Source of the DNA: Bacteroidales bacterium UBA1195
GTDB lineage: Bacteria > Bacteroidota > Bacteroidia > Bacteroidales > WCHB1-69
Assembly (NCBI GenBank): GCA_002309855.1
Contig: DBYD01000029.1
Location: 11,211 to 75,210, forward strand
Reading direction: 5' to 3'
DNA: 64,000 nucleotides
The notes beneath the pieces were generated by a model. It was not told the origin of the DNA and ran no database searches. It saw only the letters and a program-made list of their open reading frames with translations. Below, piece after piece: positions 1 through 10,275 of this stretch (position 1 is the stretch's first letter; each line of letters opens with the position of its first letter). The position numbers and the translations under genes are program-made.

Positions 1-2
1 AT

Positions 3-1994
3 TCCGGCAATGAGAAATCCACCGCTTCGTTCGGTGAGAAGGAGCGTTCCTCAAGATCCAAGTCCAAGGACAAGAAGGGCAAATACAAGGTCGATTTCAC
101 TGACGAGGAGATTACCGAACAGATCCGCAAGACCTATTCCGGCATGGCGCCTGTGAAGAAAAGCCAGGCCTCGAAGCACCGCAAGGAGAAACGCGAACAC
201 ATCCAGCACGAGATGATGGAGGAGATGGAACGCAACGAACAGGAGAAGAGCGTGCTGAAGGTGACGGAGTTCATCACCGCCAACGAACTGGCTATAATGA
301 TGAACAAACCTGTCACGGACATTATTTCGGTCTGCATGAGCTTGGGGCTGGCGGTGGCCATCAACCAGCGGCTTTCGGCGGAGACGATATCCCTGCTGGC
401 CGAGAACTACGGCTTCACCGTCCAGTTTGTCGGACTGGAGGAGGAGGAGGAGAAGCCGCAGGACCGCGAGGAGGATCTGGTGCCGCGTGCGCCCATCATC
501 ACAGTGATGGGTCATGTGGACCACGGAAAGACCTCCCTGTTGGACTATATCCGCAACACCAACGTGATTCAGGGCGAGGCGGGTGGTATAACACAGCATA
601 TCGGCGCCTATGAGGTGAAGGTGGGCGACAAGTCCATCACATTCCTCGACACGCCGGGTCATGAGGCGTTCACCGCCATGCGTGCGCGTGGTGCCAGCAT
701 CACCGACATCGTCATCATTGTGATTGCAGCCGATGACCAGATCATGCCGCAGACCGTCGAGGCCATCAACCATGCGCAGGCGGCCGGCGTCCCCATGATT
801 TTCGCCATCAACAAGATAGACAAGCCGGGTGCCGATCCGGAGAAGATCCGTGCCGCTTTGGCCAACATGAACATCCTTGTGGAGGAATGGGGAGGCAAGG
901 TCCAGAGCCAGGACATCTCCGCCAAGAAGGGCACCAATGTGGACCTGCTGCTTGAAAAGGTTCTGATTGAAGCCGAGATGCTCGACCTGAAGGCCAATCC
1001 GAAGGCCGAACCGACAGGCACTGTCATCGAGTCCTCATTGGACAAGGGGCGCGGATATGTGGCCAAGATTCTGGTGCAGAACGGCACCCTGCGGACGGGC
1101 GACATCATCGCCGCCGGCACCAGCTACGGTAAAATCAGGGCGATGTACAACGAAAAGAACCAGATTGTGAAGGAGGCCGGACCCTCCGTGCCGGTGCTGC
1201 TGCTCGGACTGAACAGCGCACCGCAGGCAGGCGACACCTTCCGCACATATAAGACCGACAAGGAGGCGAGAGCCATTGTCAACAAGCGTTCCCAGCTGCT
1301 GCGCGAGCAGGGGCTGCGCACGCAGAAGCACATCACGCTGGACGAGCTTGGCCGCCGTATAGCCGTGGGCGACTTCCAGGAGCTGAACGTCATTGTAAAG
1401 GGCGATGTGGACGGCTCCATCGAGGCGTTGTCCGACGAAATCCTGAAACTCTCCACCGCCGATGTTCAGGTGAATGTGATCCACAAGTCGGTGGGTCAGG
1501 TGACCGAATCGGATGTGCTGCTGGCTTCGGCTTCGAACGCAATCATCATCGCCTTCCAGGTGCGCCCCTCTTCAGGTGCCAAGCGGGTGGCGGAGCAGGA
1601 GCAGGTGGACATCCGCGTCTATTCCGTCATCTATTCCGCAATCGACGACCTGAAGGCTGCTATCGCCGGAATGAAGGCTCCTGAGGTTAAGGAGCAGGTG
1701 GTTGCCAACCTGGAGGTGAGGGAGACCTTCCGCATTTCGAAGGTGGGTGTCATCGCCGGATGCTATGTGCTGGACGGCAAGATCCAGCGCTCCTCCAAGG
1801 TGCGCGTGATCCGCGACGGCATCGTGATCCATGACAATGGCCGCCTTGGTTCTCTCAAGCGTTTCAAGGATGACGCCAAGGAGGTGACGGCCGGATTGGA
1901 GTGCGGTCTGAATATTGAAAGTTTCAACGACGTGGTGGTCGGTGACCAGATTGAGGCCTACGAGGAGGTGGAGGTGCCGGCACCGGTCAAATAA
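3..1994 (+). CDS. infB: Translation initiation factor IF-2 (5' end missing)
   Basis: IF-2 is the GTPase that brings initiator tRNA to the 30S subunit and promotes subunit joining. The frame is open from base 3, so the ATG at 144 is internal and the real start lies before the window. The visible part begins in a Lys/Ser-rich linker and the IF2_N region, followed by the G domain with GHVDHGKT (about residues 170-177 of the visible frame), DTPGHE and NKID, then domain II and the C-terminal domains that bind fMet-tRNA. The visible 663 residues fit the C-terminal two thirds of a Bacteroidetes IF-2, which is typically over 900 residues. metG begins 6 nt after the TAA, so the two are probably co-transcribed. 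Identification is secure. Confidence 0.97.
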   Translation, partial: SGNEKSTASFGEKERSSRSKSKDKKGKYKVDFTDEEITEQIRKTYSGMAPVKKSQASKHRKEKREHIQHEMMEEMERNEQEKSVLKVTEFITANELAIMMNKPVTDIISVCMSLGLAVAINQRLSAETISLLAENYGFTVQFVGLEEEEEKPQDREEDLVPRAPIITVMGHVDHGKTSLLDYIRNTNVIQGEAGGITQHIGAYEVKVGDKSITFLDTPGHEAFTAMRARGASITDIVIIVIAADDQIMPQTVEAINHAQAAGVPMIFAINKIDKPGADPEKIRAALANMNILVEEWGGKVQSQDISAKKGTNVDLLLEKVLIEAEMLDLKANPKAEPTGTVIESSLDKGRGYVAKILVQNGTLRTGDIIAAGTSYGKIRAMYNEKNQIVKEAGPSVPVLLLGLNSAPQAGDTFRTYKTDKEARAIVNKRSQLLREQGLRTQKHITLDELGRRIAVGDFQELNVIVKGDVDGSIEALSDEILKLSTADVQVNVIHKSVGQVTESDVLLASASNAIIIAFQVRPSSGAKRVAEQEQVDIRVYSVIYSAIDDLKAAIAGMKAPEVKEQVVANLEVRETFRISKVGVIAGCYVLDGKIQRSSKVRVIRDGIVIHDNGRLGSLKRFKDDAKEVTAGLECGLNIESFNDVVVGDQIEAYEEVEVPAPVK

Positions 1995-2000
1995 AAGAAT

Positions 2001-4055
2001 GTGAGCATGTATACAGAATCCAAATACAAACGCTATACTGTAACCACAGCCCTTCCCTATGCCAACGGGCCGGTGCATATCGGGCATCTGGCCGGGGTTT
2101 ATGTGCCCGCCGACATCTATGTCCGCTATCTGCGGGCGATGGGGCAGGATGTCCTGTTTATCGGAGGCTCGGACGAGCACGGCGTGCCAATCACCATCAA
2201 GGCGCGCAAGGAGGGCTGCACCCCACAGGACATTGTGGACCGTTACCACAGTATAATCAAGGAATCATTTGCTGAACTTGGCATCTCGTTCGACATTTAC
2301 AGCCGTACAAGCTGCAAGGAGCATCACGAGACGGCCGCCGCCTATTTCAAGAGGCTTTATGAGGCGGGAAAGTTCATTGAAAAGAGCTCCCTGCAATATT
2401 ATGACGAGGAGGCGCACCAGTTCCTGGCCGACCGCTACATCACAGGCACCTGCCCCCACTGCGGCAACGAAAACGCCTATGGCGACCAGTGCGAGGCATG
2501 CGGAACATCATTGAATCCGACCGACCTGATCAACCCGAAATCGGCCTTGAGCGGCTCGCAGCCGGTGATGAGGGAGACCAGACACTGGTTCCTGCCGTTG
2601 GACAAGGATGAGCCGTGGCTGCGCCAATGGATTCTCGAAGGTCACAAGGATTGGAAAACCAACGTGTACGGCCAGTGCAAATCCTGGATTGACGCCGGTC
2701 TGCAGCCCCGTGCGGTCACACGTGACCTCGACTGGGGTGTGAAGGTTCCGATTGAAGGCGCGGACGGCAAGGTGCTTTACGTCTGGTTCGACGCGCCGAT
2801 CGGATACATCAGCTTTACAAGGCAGCTGAAGGGCGACGATTGGGAGAAATGGTGGAAGGATCAGGAGACCAAGTTGGTGCATTTCATCGGCAAGGACAAC
2901 ATTGTCTTCCATTGCATCATTTTCCCTTCGATGCTCCATGCCGACGGCAGCTATATCCTGCCGGCCAATGTGCCTGCCAACGAGTTCCTTAATCTGGAAG
3001 GGGACAAGATTTCCACTTCGAGAAACTGGGCGGTCTGGCTGCACGAATACCTGAAGGATTTCCCCGGCAAGCAGGATGTGCTGCGCTACGTGTTATGCAG
3101 CAACGCGCCGGAGACCAAGGACAACGATTTCACCTGGAAGGATTTCCAACTTAAGAACAACAGCGAGCTGGTGGCCATTTTCGGCAATTTTGTCCATCGC
3201 ACCATGGTACTGACGCATAAGTATAATGGCGGAAAAGTCCCGGCAGCAGGCCATACCGGCGAACTGGAGCTGCAGCTGGTGAAGGAGATGGAGAGCTTCC
3301 CGGAGCGCATCGGACGCGCCATCGAGACATACCATTTCCGCGATGCGTTGGCCGAAATGATGAACCTGGCCCGTCTGGGCAACAAATACCTGACCGAGAC
3401 GGAGCCGTGGAAAAGGATAAAGGAGAATCCCGATGAGGCGATGACGGCGTTGCACTATTCGCTGCAGATTTGCGCAAACCTTGCGATTCTTTGCCGTCCT
3501 TTCCTCCCGTTCACGGCGGAAAAGCTGTCCCGGATGCTGCATCTGGAGGCGGCGGACTGGCAGGCTGCCGGAAGTGCGCGGCTGCTGCCTGAGGGCGGGC
3601 TGCTGGAGACACCCGAACTGCTGTTCGAAAAGGTTGAGGACACGGCCATTGACGCCCAAATGCAACGGTTGGCCGACACAAAGCTTGCGAACGAACAGCA
3701 GGCATGGAAGCCTGAACCATATAAGGATAAAGTGAGTTTCGAAGATTTCCAGAAGGTGGACATCAGGGTCGGCACGGTGCTGGAATGCACCAAAGTGCCC
3801 AAGGCTGACAAGCTTCTGCAATTCCTCATTGATGATGGGGACAAGCGCCGCACCATCGTTTCGGGCATCGCCCAGTCCTATCCCGAACCGGAAAAGCTGG
3901 TTGGCCTGCAGGTCTGTTTCATCGCCAACTTCGAGCCGCGCAAGCTCAAGGGGGTGGTCAGTGAAGGCATGCTGCTTTCAGCCGCCGACAAGGACGGCAG
4001 GCTGGTGCTGCTTACAACCCAATCACCTGTAACTGCCGGCGTCAGTGTCGGATAA
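2001..4055 (+). CDS. metG: Methionine-tRNA ligase with C-terminal tRNA-binding domain
   Basis: Charges tRNA-Met with methionine in the cytoplasm. The class I signature HIGH is at residues 26-29 and the KMSKS-type loop reads KISTS at about 336-340. A four-Cys zinc knob (CPHC...CEAC) lies near 150-168. The last 105 residues form an EMAPII/Trbp111-type tRNA-binding OB fold, typical of long, dimeric MetRS. At 684 residues it has the length usual for Bacteroidetes. The frame can start at GTG 2001 or at ATG 2007, two codons later; ATG 2007 seems more likely. It lies 6 nt after infB and about 18 nt before the Fur-family gene, which suggests one transcript. Function is certain from the motifs; only the exact start is open. 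Confidence 0.97.
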   Translation: MSMYTESKYKRYTVTTALPYANGPVHIGHLAGVYVPADIYVRYLRAMGQDVLFIGGSDEHGVPITIKARKEGCTPQDIVDRYHSIIKESFAELGISFDIYSRTSCKEHHETAAAYFKRLYEAGKFIEKSSLQYYDEEAHQFLADRYITGTCPHCGNENAYGDQCEACGTSLNPTDLINPKSALSGSQPVMRETRHWFLPLDKDEPWLRQWILEGHKDWKTNVYGQCKSWIDAGLQPRAVTRDLDWGVKVPIEGADGKVLYVWFDAPIGYISFTRQLKGDDWEKWWKDQETKLVHFIGKDNIVFHCIIFPSMLHADGSYILPANVPANEFLNLEGDKISTSRNWAVWLHEYLKDFPGKQDVLRYVLCSNAPETKDNDFTWKDFQLKNNSELVAIFGNFVHRTMVLTHKYNGGKVPAAGHTGELELQLVKEMESFPERIGRAIETYHFRDALAEMMNLARLGNKYLTETEPWKRIKENPDEAMTALHYSLQICANLAILCRPFLPFTAEKLSRMLHLEAADWQAAGSARLLPEGGLLETPELLFEKVEDTAIDAQMQRLADTKLANEQQAWKPEPYKDKVSFEDFQKVDIRVGTVLECTKVPKADKLLQFLIDDGDKRRTIVSGIAQSYPEPEKLVGLQVCFIANFEPRKLKGVVSEGMLLSAADKDGRLVLLTTQSPVTAGVSVG

Positions 4056-4073
4056 CGGTAACTAAGAGGCGTG

Positions 4074-4505
4074 ATGGAGGAGGATGTTTTTGAAGAATAC
4101 CGGCAGATTTTTTACGATTATCTGGAAAAAAAAGGTTTGAGCCGTACTTCGGAACGTTTTGCCGTCCTGCGCGAAGCATGCAGATGCGGCGGACATTTTG
4201 ATGTGGAGGCGCTGCATGCCGGACTGAAGCAGAAAAAATATCAGGTGAGCCGTACAACATTGTACCACACGCTGGAACTGATGGAGGATTGCGGACTCGT
4301 GCGCAAGCTCCGGTTCAATACCGGCGCAGCGGTGTATGAGTGCTCATTCCGGAGAGCGCCGCATGACCACATACTGCTCTCTGATGGCAAAGGCTGCATC
4401 GAATTTTCCGATCCGCGCATTGATGATATTATCCGTTCGTTGGAGGAGGAGCACCATGTCCGTATCAAGGGGCGTACCATAATCTTCTACGCGGAGACGG
4501 TGTGA
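4074..4505 (+). CDS. Fur-family transcriptional regulator lacking the CxxC zinc site
   Basis: A 143-residue protein with Fur architecture: an N-terminal winged helix (recognition helix around residues 58-67, VSRTTLYHTL) and a short C-terminal dimerisation domain with the HDH metal motif at 97-99. Fur, Zur and PerR proteins normally have CxxC just after this HDH, forming the structural zinc site. Here the stretch reads LLSDGKGCIEF (101-111), with a single Cys108, so the structural zinc site appears lost. Whether it senses iron, zinc or peroxide cannot be told from sequence. A GTG at 4071 precedes the ATG at 4074; ATG is preferred. It is the last gene of the infB-metG run and precedes a secreted-protein gene by 47 nt. 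Confidence 0.88.
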   Translation: MEEDVFEEYRQIFYDYLEKKGLSRTSERFAVLREACRCGGHFDVEALHAGLKQKKYQVSRTTLYHTLELMEDCGLVRKLRFNTGAAVYECSFRRAPHDHILLSDGKGCIEFSDPRIDDIIRSLEEEHHVRIKGRTIIFYAETV

Positions 4506-4552
4506 GGGCCTGAATTTTTTGTGACAGAAACATTCATTAATACTGGATAAAT

Positions 4553-7500
4553 ATGAAACGTTTGTGTATTTTATTGTGTGCAGTGCTGCTGTCAGGCGGT
4601 ACCATGGCGCAGGACACCTGGCAAAAGGCTGTCCGGCTACAGAACGGCGTGTGGCCAAAGCAGGATTCTGTGGCGAAAAACATTAGGGATGACTATTATT
4701 ACCGTCTGGACATCAAGGGGGAATCATATCTTGATATAGAGATGGCGCTCATTTCTATGGCAGGAGGCAGCAGCTCATTCATCGACATGAGTTTCTACCG
4801 GCTTAATGCGGACAGCACACTCGAGAAAATATGGATGTCCGGCGGGTCAAGCAGTGACAGGGCGTTCGGAAGCAGGGTAGGGGACACGCTGCGCTGGCGT
4901 TTCACCAAGCGTTCCGACGGCACATATTTCCTGCGTGTGAACAGGGCAAGCACAGCTGCATCCTCATTCAAGGTGCGTTATCTTTGGGACGGTGGAGCCG
5001 GTTATCCGAACGATCCGGAACCTAATAACGACTATTTCCATGCTGTTGAAATCAAAAACGGTGTCACCGCATACGGACATATCGGGTTTGAAAACCATGA
5101 CTCCTCCACCCAGGATTTTTACGACTGCTATAAGTTCACTGTCAGGAATGACTGCGATGTGAAGTTGGAGTTCCACATCACGCCATGCCCCGGCACAAAT
5201 GGGGACAACATACGTCTTGACATGGACGGCTGGCAGTTCCTGTATGGTGACAGCACTTTCAGCAACGTGTTCATCGGAGGATGGAGGAATGACAACAATT
5301 ATGGTGTGTTTGACACTGTGAAACGGGTGCGGTTCAAGGGCTTGTCGGCAGGCACCTATTACTTCCGCATCTACCCTTACGTCGGTTTTGGCTATTACAA
5401 TCTGAAGCTGACTGTTGACGAATACAATGTGCCGGATGATCCGGAGGAGAACGACAACTACCTGCAGGCCGTTCCGCTGGTACCGGGCAAGACAACATAC
5501 GGCCATGTCGGATTTTTCGACAAGGACCGTTTGCAGCATGACTATTACGACTGCTATAAGTTTACTGTAGAGAAGGACTGTGACGTGCGTCTGCTTGCCA
5601 ATATCCGGCCAAAGGGCGAAGGGGATTGCCGCTTTGAAATGGACGGTTGGCAGATACGTTACGGTGACAGCATTTTCGGCAACACTCCTGTTGGCGGATG
5701 GAGGAATGACAACAATTATGGTGTGTTCGACACGGTAAAGCAGTACCGTTACATGGGACTTTCGGCAGGTACCTATTATTTCCGTGTGAGCCCCTCCGTG
5801 GGACTATGCACGTATGATTTGAAGTTGGATACATTCAATTACGGCGAGCCGTCCGATGCTGAACCGAATGACGAGTTCATACAGGCACTGCCGGTGAAAC
5901 CGGGTGACACCATGTACGGCCATGCCGGTTTCTATGACCAGACCCGGATGGAGTATGACTATAATGACGCATATAAGCTTACAGTGGATAAGGACTGTAA
6001 TATCAGTGCGGTCTTCAATATCAGACACAAGGGGGAGGGGGACTGCCGTTTCGATTGGAGCTCCTTACATTATATGATGCCGGACAGTTCGTTTGTATAT
6101 TATCGCGGACTGAACGGCGACTACCAGTCGGTGTGGGACACTCTCAAGCGTGCCCGGTCGATGGGTGTTGGCAAGGGAACCTATTTTTTCCGGATAACAC
6201 CGTCCGTAGGTATCGCCACATATGATTTCAATATTAGTTTGGAATATCCTGAAATAGGCAGCGATGCCGAACCGAACGACACCTGGGCGCAGGCAACCGC
6301 CTTGCGGGAGGGGGACACCGCTTTCGGCCATATCGGATATGACGGTGCCATGGACAGCACTGGCTACTATCAGGATATGGAGGACTGGTACATTGTGACG
6401 CTGCCTTCAAACGGCTCCATCAATGTCTTGTCCCAGTGCTATCCCGGAAGCGGCCATGGCAGTGTGCTGGATGACAAGTTGGGACTCTATTTCAAGCTTT
6501 ATCAGGTGGATGAGGGTGTAGTTGATGAAATAGGCTCATTGTCCGGACCATCCACTTGGGAAAAGGTGGACACGATGACCTATAATTGGAAAACAACTTT
6601 GGGCAAGGGCACCTATTTCCTACAGGTTTCCCCAAGGGGAGGTTACGGCCAGTACAAGTTCGTGTATGAAACCCGTCCTGCACCTGTAGCCGATTTTGAT
6701 TTTGTGCAGCGCATTAACGACAAGGGGCAGACCGAAGTATGCTTCATCAACAGGACAACTGGCAATGCGACCAAATATTACTGGAAATATGACGGGAGCA
6801 GTTGGAACTACACCTACAATGCTAACCCAACCGTGGTGTATTCCACATCCGGTGTGCGTGAGGTAATGCTGATCGCCTACGGTACTGAGGGTAACGACAC
6901 TGTTGTCAAATATGTGGAGGTTAACGGCCTGCAGCGTGTGGAGTCTCCGAAGGCAGGCCAGGGGGATGTCACGCTGAAATTCTATGCCGGCGGTATTCAG
7001 AAAAAAGACACCTTCCTTCTGGAAAAGGGCGGTATGGAATATGCAGGCACACTGCTGCGCGAAGTGAGGAAGGGGTGTGTTGAGCTGCGTTTCCATCTGC
7101 ATGCCGCCCCTGTGGGGAAATACTCCGCCATTATCCGCCACAGCAATGGCAGCGAAATGCGTTTGGATAACGCCTTTGAACTTGAGGCCGCTGTGGAGCC
7201 GGAAATATATGTTGATCTGCTTGGCTTGGACAAAATGCTGTATAACCGTTGGCAGGATTATACTGCCGTCATCGGCAACAAGGGCAATGTGGATGCCTAT
7301 AACCGGACATTGTGGATTGTCACGCCGCACGATTCTAACTGCCACATCCAGCTGCGCAACGTCTCCTTCATTATGCCAAAGGGTGACACCTTGCAGTGGG
7401 TGAAGGATATCCCGCCATATCTGATATACGACAGCCTGGAACCCGGCGGCGGCCCGGTCCGCGTTTATCCGCTGATGTTCTCCGTGATTCCTGCGGGCAG

Positions 7501-9079
7501 CGAAGTTGAGGTTCATTTCCGCATGGCATCGGACAAGAGCGAGCGCATAGGGGTGTTCACTACCGATCCGTTCGTGACCGAAAGCCTGCTGAAGGATTAC
7601 GACAGCTACGAAAGCTGTGTGGCCTGGACTATTGCCAAATATGTGGCCGAAAAGGCGGTGGGCTTCCTGTTGGATGAGATTCCCGGTGCAGGTTGTGTGA
7701 AGGATGTGATCAAGTTCACCTACCAGACAACCGAATCCACGGTGGAGGGCAACATACAGGCTGGCAGCCTGGCCTGGAGCGTGGTCACCACAGCATGGAG
7801 CTGCGCCAAGGATTTTGTCGGGCCGCTCAAAGCCTACAAGATGACCTGCGACATAATTGACCTGATGATTGACATCGCCGACAATTACAGTGCCGACAAG
7901 GATTGTCAGAAGTACAAGAAGAAGAACGGCAAGAACAAGAATGTGCGGGCCGTCTCCTCAATGGATCCGAATGAAATCAGCGGTCCTGCCGGTTTTGGCG
8001 AATATAATGATGTCTGCAAGCAGGATTTCTCCTATACCATCATGTTTGAGAACAAGGCTTCCGCCAGCGCACCGGCGCAGGAGGTGGTGGTCACCGACAC
8101 GCTTGACCGGACTAAGTTCGATTTTTCCGGCATCCGTTTCAATTCGTTCAGCATCGGGGATTCCATATATACGGTACAGCAGTCTGGGCTGGCTTTCGCC
8201 ACCGAACTGGACTGGGATTCCGTAATCGTACGCATATCCGGACGTATGGACACGGTTTCGGGTGTTGTCTCCTGGCAGTTTGTGACTCTGGACAAAAATA
8301 ACCGTGGGCAGGTTTCCGACCCCGATGACGGTTTCCTTAAGCCGAACAAAAATGCTCCCGAGGGAGAGGGCTCCGTCAGTTTCACCATCCCGTTGAAGGC
8401 TCATGTGAAGGACGGGGATGTTGTTGAAAACCGTGCGGTGATTGTTTTTGATGCCAATGCGCCCATCAGCACCAACATTTACAGCAACCGCATTGATGAG
8501 AACAGACCGTCAAGCGCCATTGCCCGCGTGGCGGAGGCGGAAGGCGGGAAAGATGAATACACCCTTTATTTCTCTGGGAGTGATAACGGCAGCGGTGTCT
8601 TTTTCTACAGCCTGTCGGTGTCGGTGAACGGCGGGGACACTCAGTTGCTTTCGGGGCACATCACGGGTGACAGCTACACGATGCCGTTGCATAAGGATTC
8701 CGTATACCGCTTTTTCCTGCTGGCCACCGACAGCCTTTTCCATCAGGAGGAGGTGAAAAGTGCGCCTGACCTGGTGCTAAATGGCGACGGTATTGCCTGC
8801 TTTGATGAGGACAATGCAAATACGCCGTTGCGTATGCGGCTGAATCCGAATCCTGCACGGCAGCGGACCAATATCACATTTGCTGTCCGTGCAGCCGGTG
8901 AAACCTGTGTGGAAATCTATAATATGCTTGGTGTCCGTGTTGCGGAGAGGAATTTGGGCTATCGTGAGGCAGGGATGCATCAGGAGGTTCTGGATTTGTC
9001 CGCACTTCCTCAAGGTCTTTATGCGGTGCGTCTGCGCTGCGGGCAGCATGTGTGCAACGGAAAGGTGGCGGTGCGGTAG
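4553..9079 (+). CDS. Large secreted multidomain protein with T9SS type A sorting domain
   Basis: A 1508-residue protein predicted to be exported by Sec and then T9SS to the cell surface. It starts with a signal peptide (MKRLCILLCAVLLSGGTMAQ). Four tandem domains of about 140 residues follow, starting near 154, 295, 434 and 571, each opening with a D-[PA]-E-[PE]-N-[ND] motif and resembling bacterial pre-peptidase C-terminal (PPC-like) beta-sandwiches. Then come a PKD-like domain (about 712-790), Ig-like segments, an unusual mostly helical stretch (about 1020-1130), a DUF11-like/DUF7619-like repeat beginning with DPNEISGPAGFGE, and a C-terminal type A sorting domain (LNPNPARQRTNITF...). No catalytic domain is evident, so an adhesive or structural surface role is inferred. 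It converges on the arginase-like gene with 11 nt between the stops. Confidence 0.88.
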   Translation: MKRLCILLCAVLLSGGTMAQDTWQKAVRLQNGVWPKQDSVAKNIRDDYYYRLDIKGESYLDIEMALISMAGGSSSFIDMSFYRLNADSTLEKIWMSGGSSSDRAFGSRVGDTLRWRFTKRSDGTYFLRVNRASTAASSFKVRYLWDGGAGYPNDPEPNNDYFHAVEIKNGVTAYGHIGFENHDSSTQDFYDCYKFTVRNDCDVKLEFHITPCPGTNGDNIRLDMDGWQFLYGDSTFSNVFIGGWRNDNNYGVFDTVKRVRFKGLSAGTYYFRIYPYVGFGYYNLKLTVDEYNVPDDPEENDNYLQAVPLVPGKTTYGHVGFFDKDRLQHDYYDCYKFTVEKDCDVRLLANIRPKGEGDCRFEMDGWQIRYGDSIFGNTPVGGWRNDNNYGVFDTVKQYRYMGLSAGTYYFRVSPSVGLCTYDLKLDTFNYGEPSDAEPNDEFIQALPVKPGDTMYGHAGFYDQTRMEYDYNDAYKLTVDKDCNISAVFNIRHKGEGDCRFDWSSLHYMMPDSSFVYYRGLNGDYQSVWDTLKRARSMGVGKGTYFFRITPSVGIATYDFNISLEYPEIGSDAEPNDTWAQATALREGDTAFGHIGYDGAMDSTGYYQDMEDWYIVTLPSNGSINVLSQCYPGSGHGSVLDDKLGLYFKLYQVDEGVVDEIGSLSGPSTWEKVDTMTYNWKTTLGKGTYFLQVSPRGGYGQYKFVYETRPAPVADFDFVQRINDKGQTEVCFINRTTGNATKYYWKYDGSSWNYTYNANPTVVYSTSGVREVMLIAYGTEGNDTVVKYVEVNGLQRVESPKAGQGDVTLKFYAGGIQKKDTFLLEKGGMEYAGTLLREVRKGCVELRFHLHAAPVGKYSAIIRHSNGSEMRLDNAFELEAAVEPEIYVDLLGLDKMLYNRWQDYTAVIGNKGNVDAYNRTLWIVTPHDSNCHIQLRNVSFIMPKGDTLQWVKDIPPYLIYDSLEPGGGPVRVYPLMFSVIPAGSEVEVHFRMASDKSERIGVFTTDPFVTESLLKDYDSYESCVAWTIAKYVAEKAVGFLLDEIPGAGCVKDVIKFTYQTTESTVEGNIQAGSLAWSVVTTAWSCAKDFVGPLKAYKMTCDIIDLMIDIADNYSADKDCQKYKKKNGKNKNVRAVSSMDPNEISGPAGFGEYNDVCKQDFSYTIMFENKASASAPAQEVVVTDTLDRTKFDFSGIRFNSFSIGDSIYTVQQSGLAFATELDWDSVIVRISGRMDTVSGVVSWQFVTLDKNNRGQVSDPDDGFLKPNKNAPEGEGSVSFTIPLKAHVKDGDVVENRAVIVFDANAPISTNIYSNRIDENRPSSAIARVAEAEGGKDEYTLYFSGSDNGSGVFFYSLSVSVNGGDTQLLSGHITGDSYTMPLHKDSVYRFFLLATDSLFHQEEVKSAPDLVLNGDGIACFDEDNANTPLRMRLNPNPARQRTNITFAVRAAGETCVEIYNMLGVRVAERNLGYREAGMHQEVLDLSALPQGLYAVRLRCGQHVCNGKVAVR

Positions 9080-9090
9080 CTCCGCCGCCT

Positions 9091-10275
9091 TCACTCCTTT
9101 TCCAGTTTCTGGTAAGTTTTGAGCCAGCGTTCGGGCAGTTCGTCCAAACAGGCGGTTTCGTAATCCTCTTTGGAGCAGGGGATCAGATACATGCGTTCAT
9201 ACTTGGATTTTTTGTCCGCACAAGGCACCTCCATCCACCAAAGATGGCTGATTTTGCTTTCGTAAAAGCGGATCTGGTACAGTCGCTGCTGGATCTCCAC
9301 AATGTATTCGGTGAAATTTTCGCGCATCAGGTCTGGCAGGTCATCACGCCGCAGGCTGAAACCGTCCAGAAAATACCAGAGCATCTCGGCGATAAGGCGT
9401 GCGCTCTGTCCGGCGATGTCGCAGCCGGGATTGTATTCGTAAACACCGAATGAGCTGACACGGGATGAGGCGCCTGCAAAGCGTGAAAGCATACATATCT
9501 CCTTTCCTGTCAATCCGTTGGGGGAGGCATGGCGGCAACCGGGCGCATCTGCGAAGCGTACAGCGGCCATGTCCACGCTAACGATGCCGGCTTCGCGGAT
9601 CAGCGGTTCGCATTTCAGAATGTCCTCCTGAACGATGCCCAGACGGCAGGTGTCGAAACGCAGTTTTTCCATCAGGGCGACATCATCCGGGCTCACGAAG
9701 TAACTCTGGTATCCGATATTGCTGTAATTGAACAGGTAACTTGGCTGTCGCAGGATAATTTTATGGAAAAAGGCATTGGATTCCTGCTCGGAAAGTTTGG
9801 CGCCGATGTCAAAACAAGGGTCAATGGCAGTGATGTTCACAACCTCCTGCCGCTGCTCGTAGGCCAGATAGTTGGCGTATGTCAGATCCTGGCTCCCGCC
9901 CAGAATAACAGGAACAATCCCTGCATCAAGAAGCTGTCCCAGCAGGTCGGCAAGGGCATGGTAGGTGTCCTCGCATTCCCTGCCCACACGAAGGTTGCCG
10001 AGATCGGCGGTTTCCGGCATGTCCGGCATACGGAAAAGTTGGTAGAACTGTTTGCGGATTTCGTCCGGAGCCATGGAGCAGCCCACGTTGTCATAGGCGT
10101 TACGCTCCTCCGGCACACCGATGACTGCAATCCGTACATTGTCCAGGTACGGCAGACCCTTCTCCGCAGTATGGATGTGCAGGCGGCTTCCGATCCGGTT
10201 CTTGTCGGCGGAGCGGGCGAAAAATTCCAGATCATCCGGCGAAAGCGGTTCCAGATAGTTCTCCAAATTTTCCAT
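9091..10275 (-). CDS. Arginase/formimidoylglutamase-fold protein with a degenerate metal site
   Basis: A 394-residue member of the ureohydrolase (arginase/agmatinase/formimidoylglutamase) fold. The three family motifs are recognisable but altered: GGDH is GGSQD (126-130), DAHxD is DPCFD (152-156), and SxDxDxxDP is SVDMAAVRFADAPG with Asp235. Both His ligands of the dinuclear manganese site are missing, so catalysis is doubtful. The GGSQDLTYANY form recurs in Bacteroidetes homologues that databases often label formimidoylglutamase. The start ATG overlaps the topA stop as TGATG, so it is translationally coupled to topA. A non-enzymatic or altered role is an inference. Confidence 0.85.
   Translation of the reverse strand: MENLENYLEPLSPDDLEFFARSADKNRIGSRLHIHTAEKGLPYLDNVRIAVIGVPEERNAYDNVGCSMAPDEIRKQFYQLFRMPDMPETADLGNLRVGRECEDTYHALADLLGQLLDAGIVPVILGGSQDLTYANYLAYEQRQEVVNITAIDPCFDIGAKLSEQESNAFFHKIILRQPSYLFNYSNIGYQSYFVSPDDVALMEKLRFDTCRLGIVQEDILKCEPLIREAGIVSVDMAAVRFADAPGCRHASPNGLTGKEICMLSRFAGASSRVSSFGVYEYNPGCDIAGQSARLIAEMLWYFLDGFSLRRDDLPDLMRENFTEYIVEIQQRLYQIRFYESKISHLWWMEVPCADKKSKYERMYLIPCSKEDYETACLDELPERWLKTYQKLEKE

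Noticed and set aside
144..146. ATG 144 as the start of IF-2
   Set aside because: The same frame is open to base 3 and encodes typical IF-2 residues before it ([20 protein letters not shown]).
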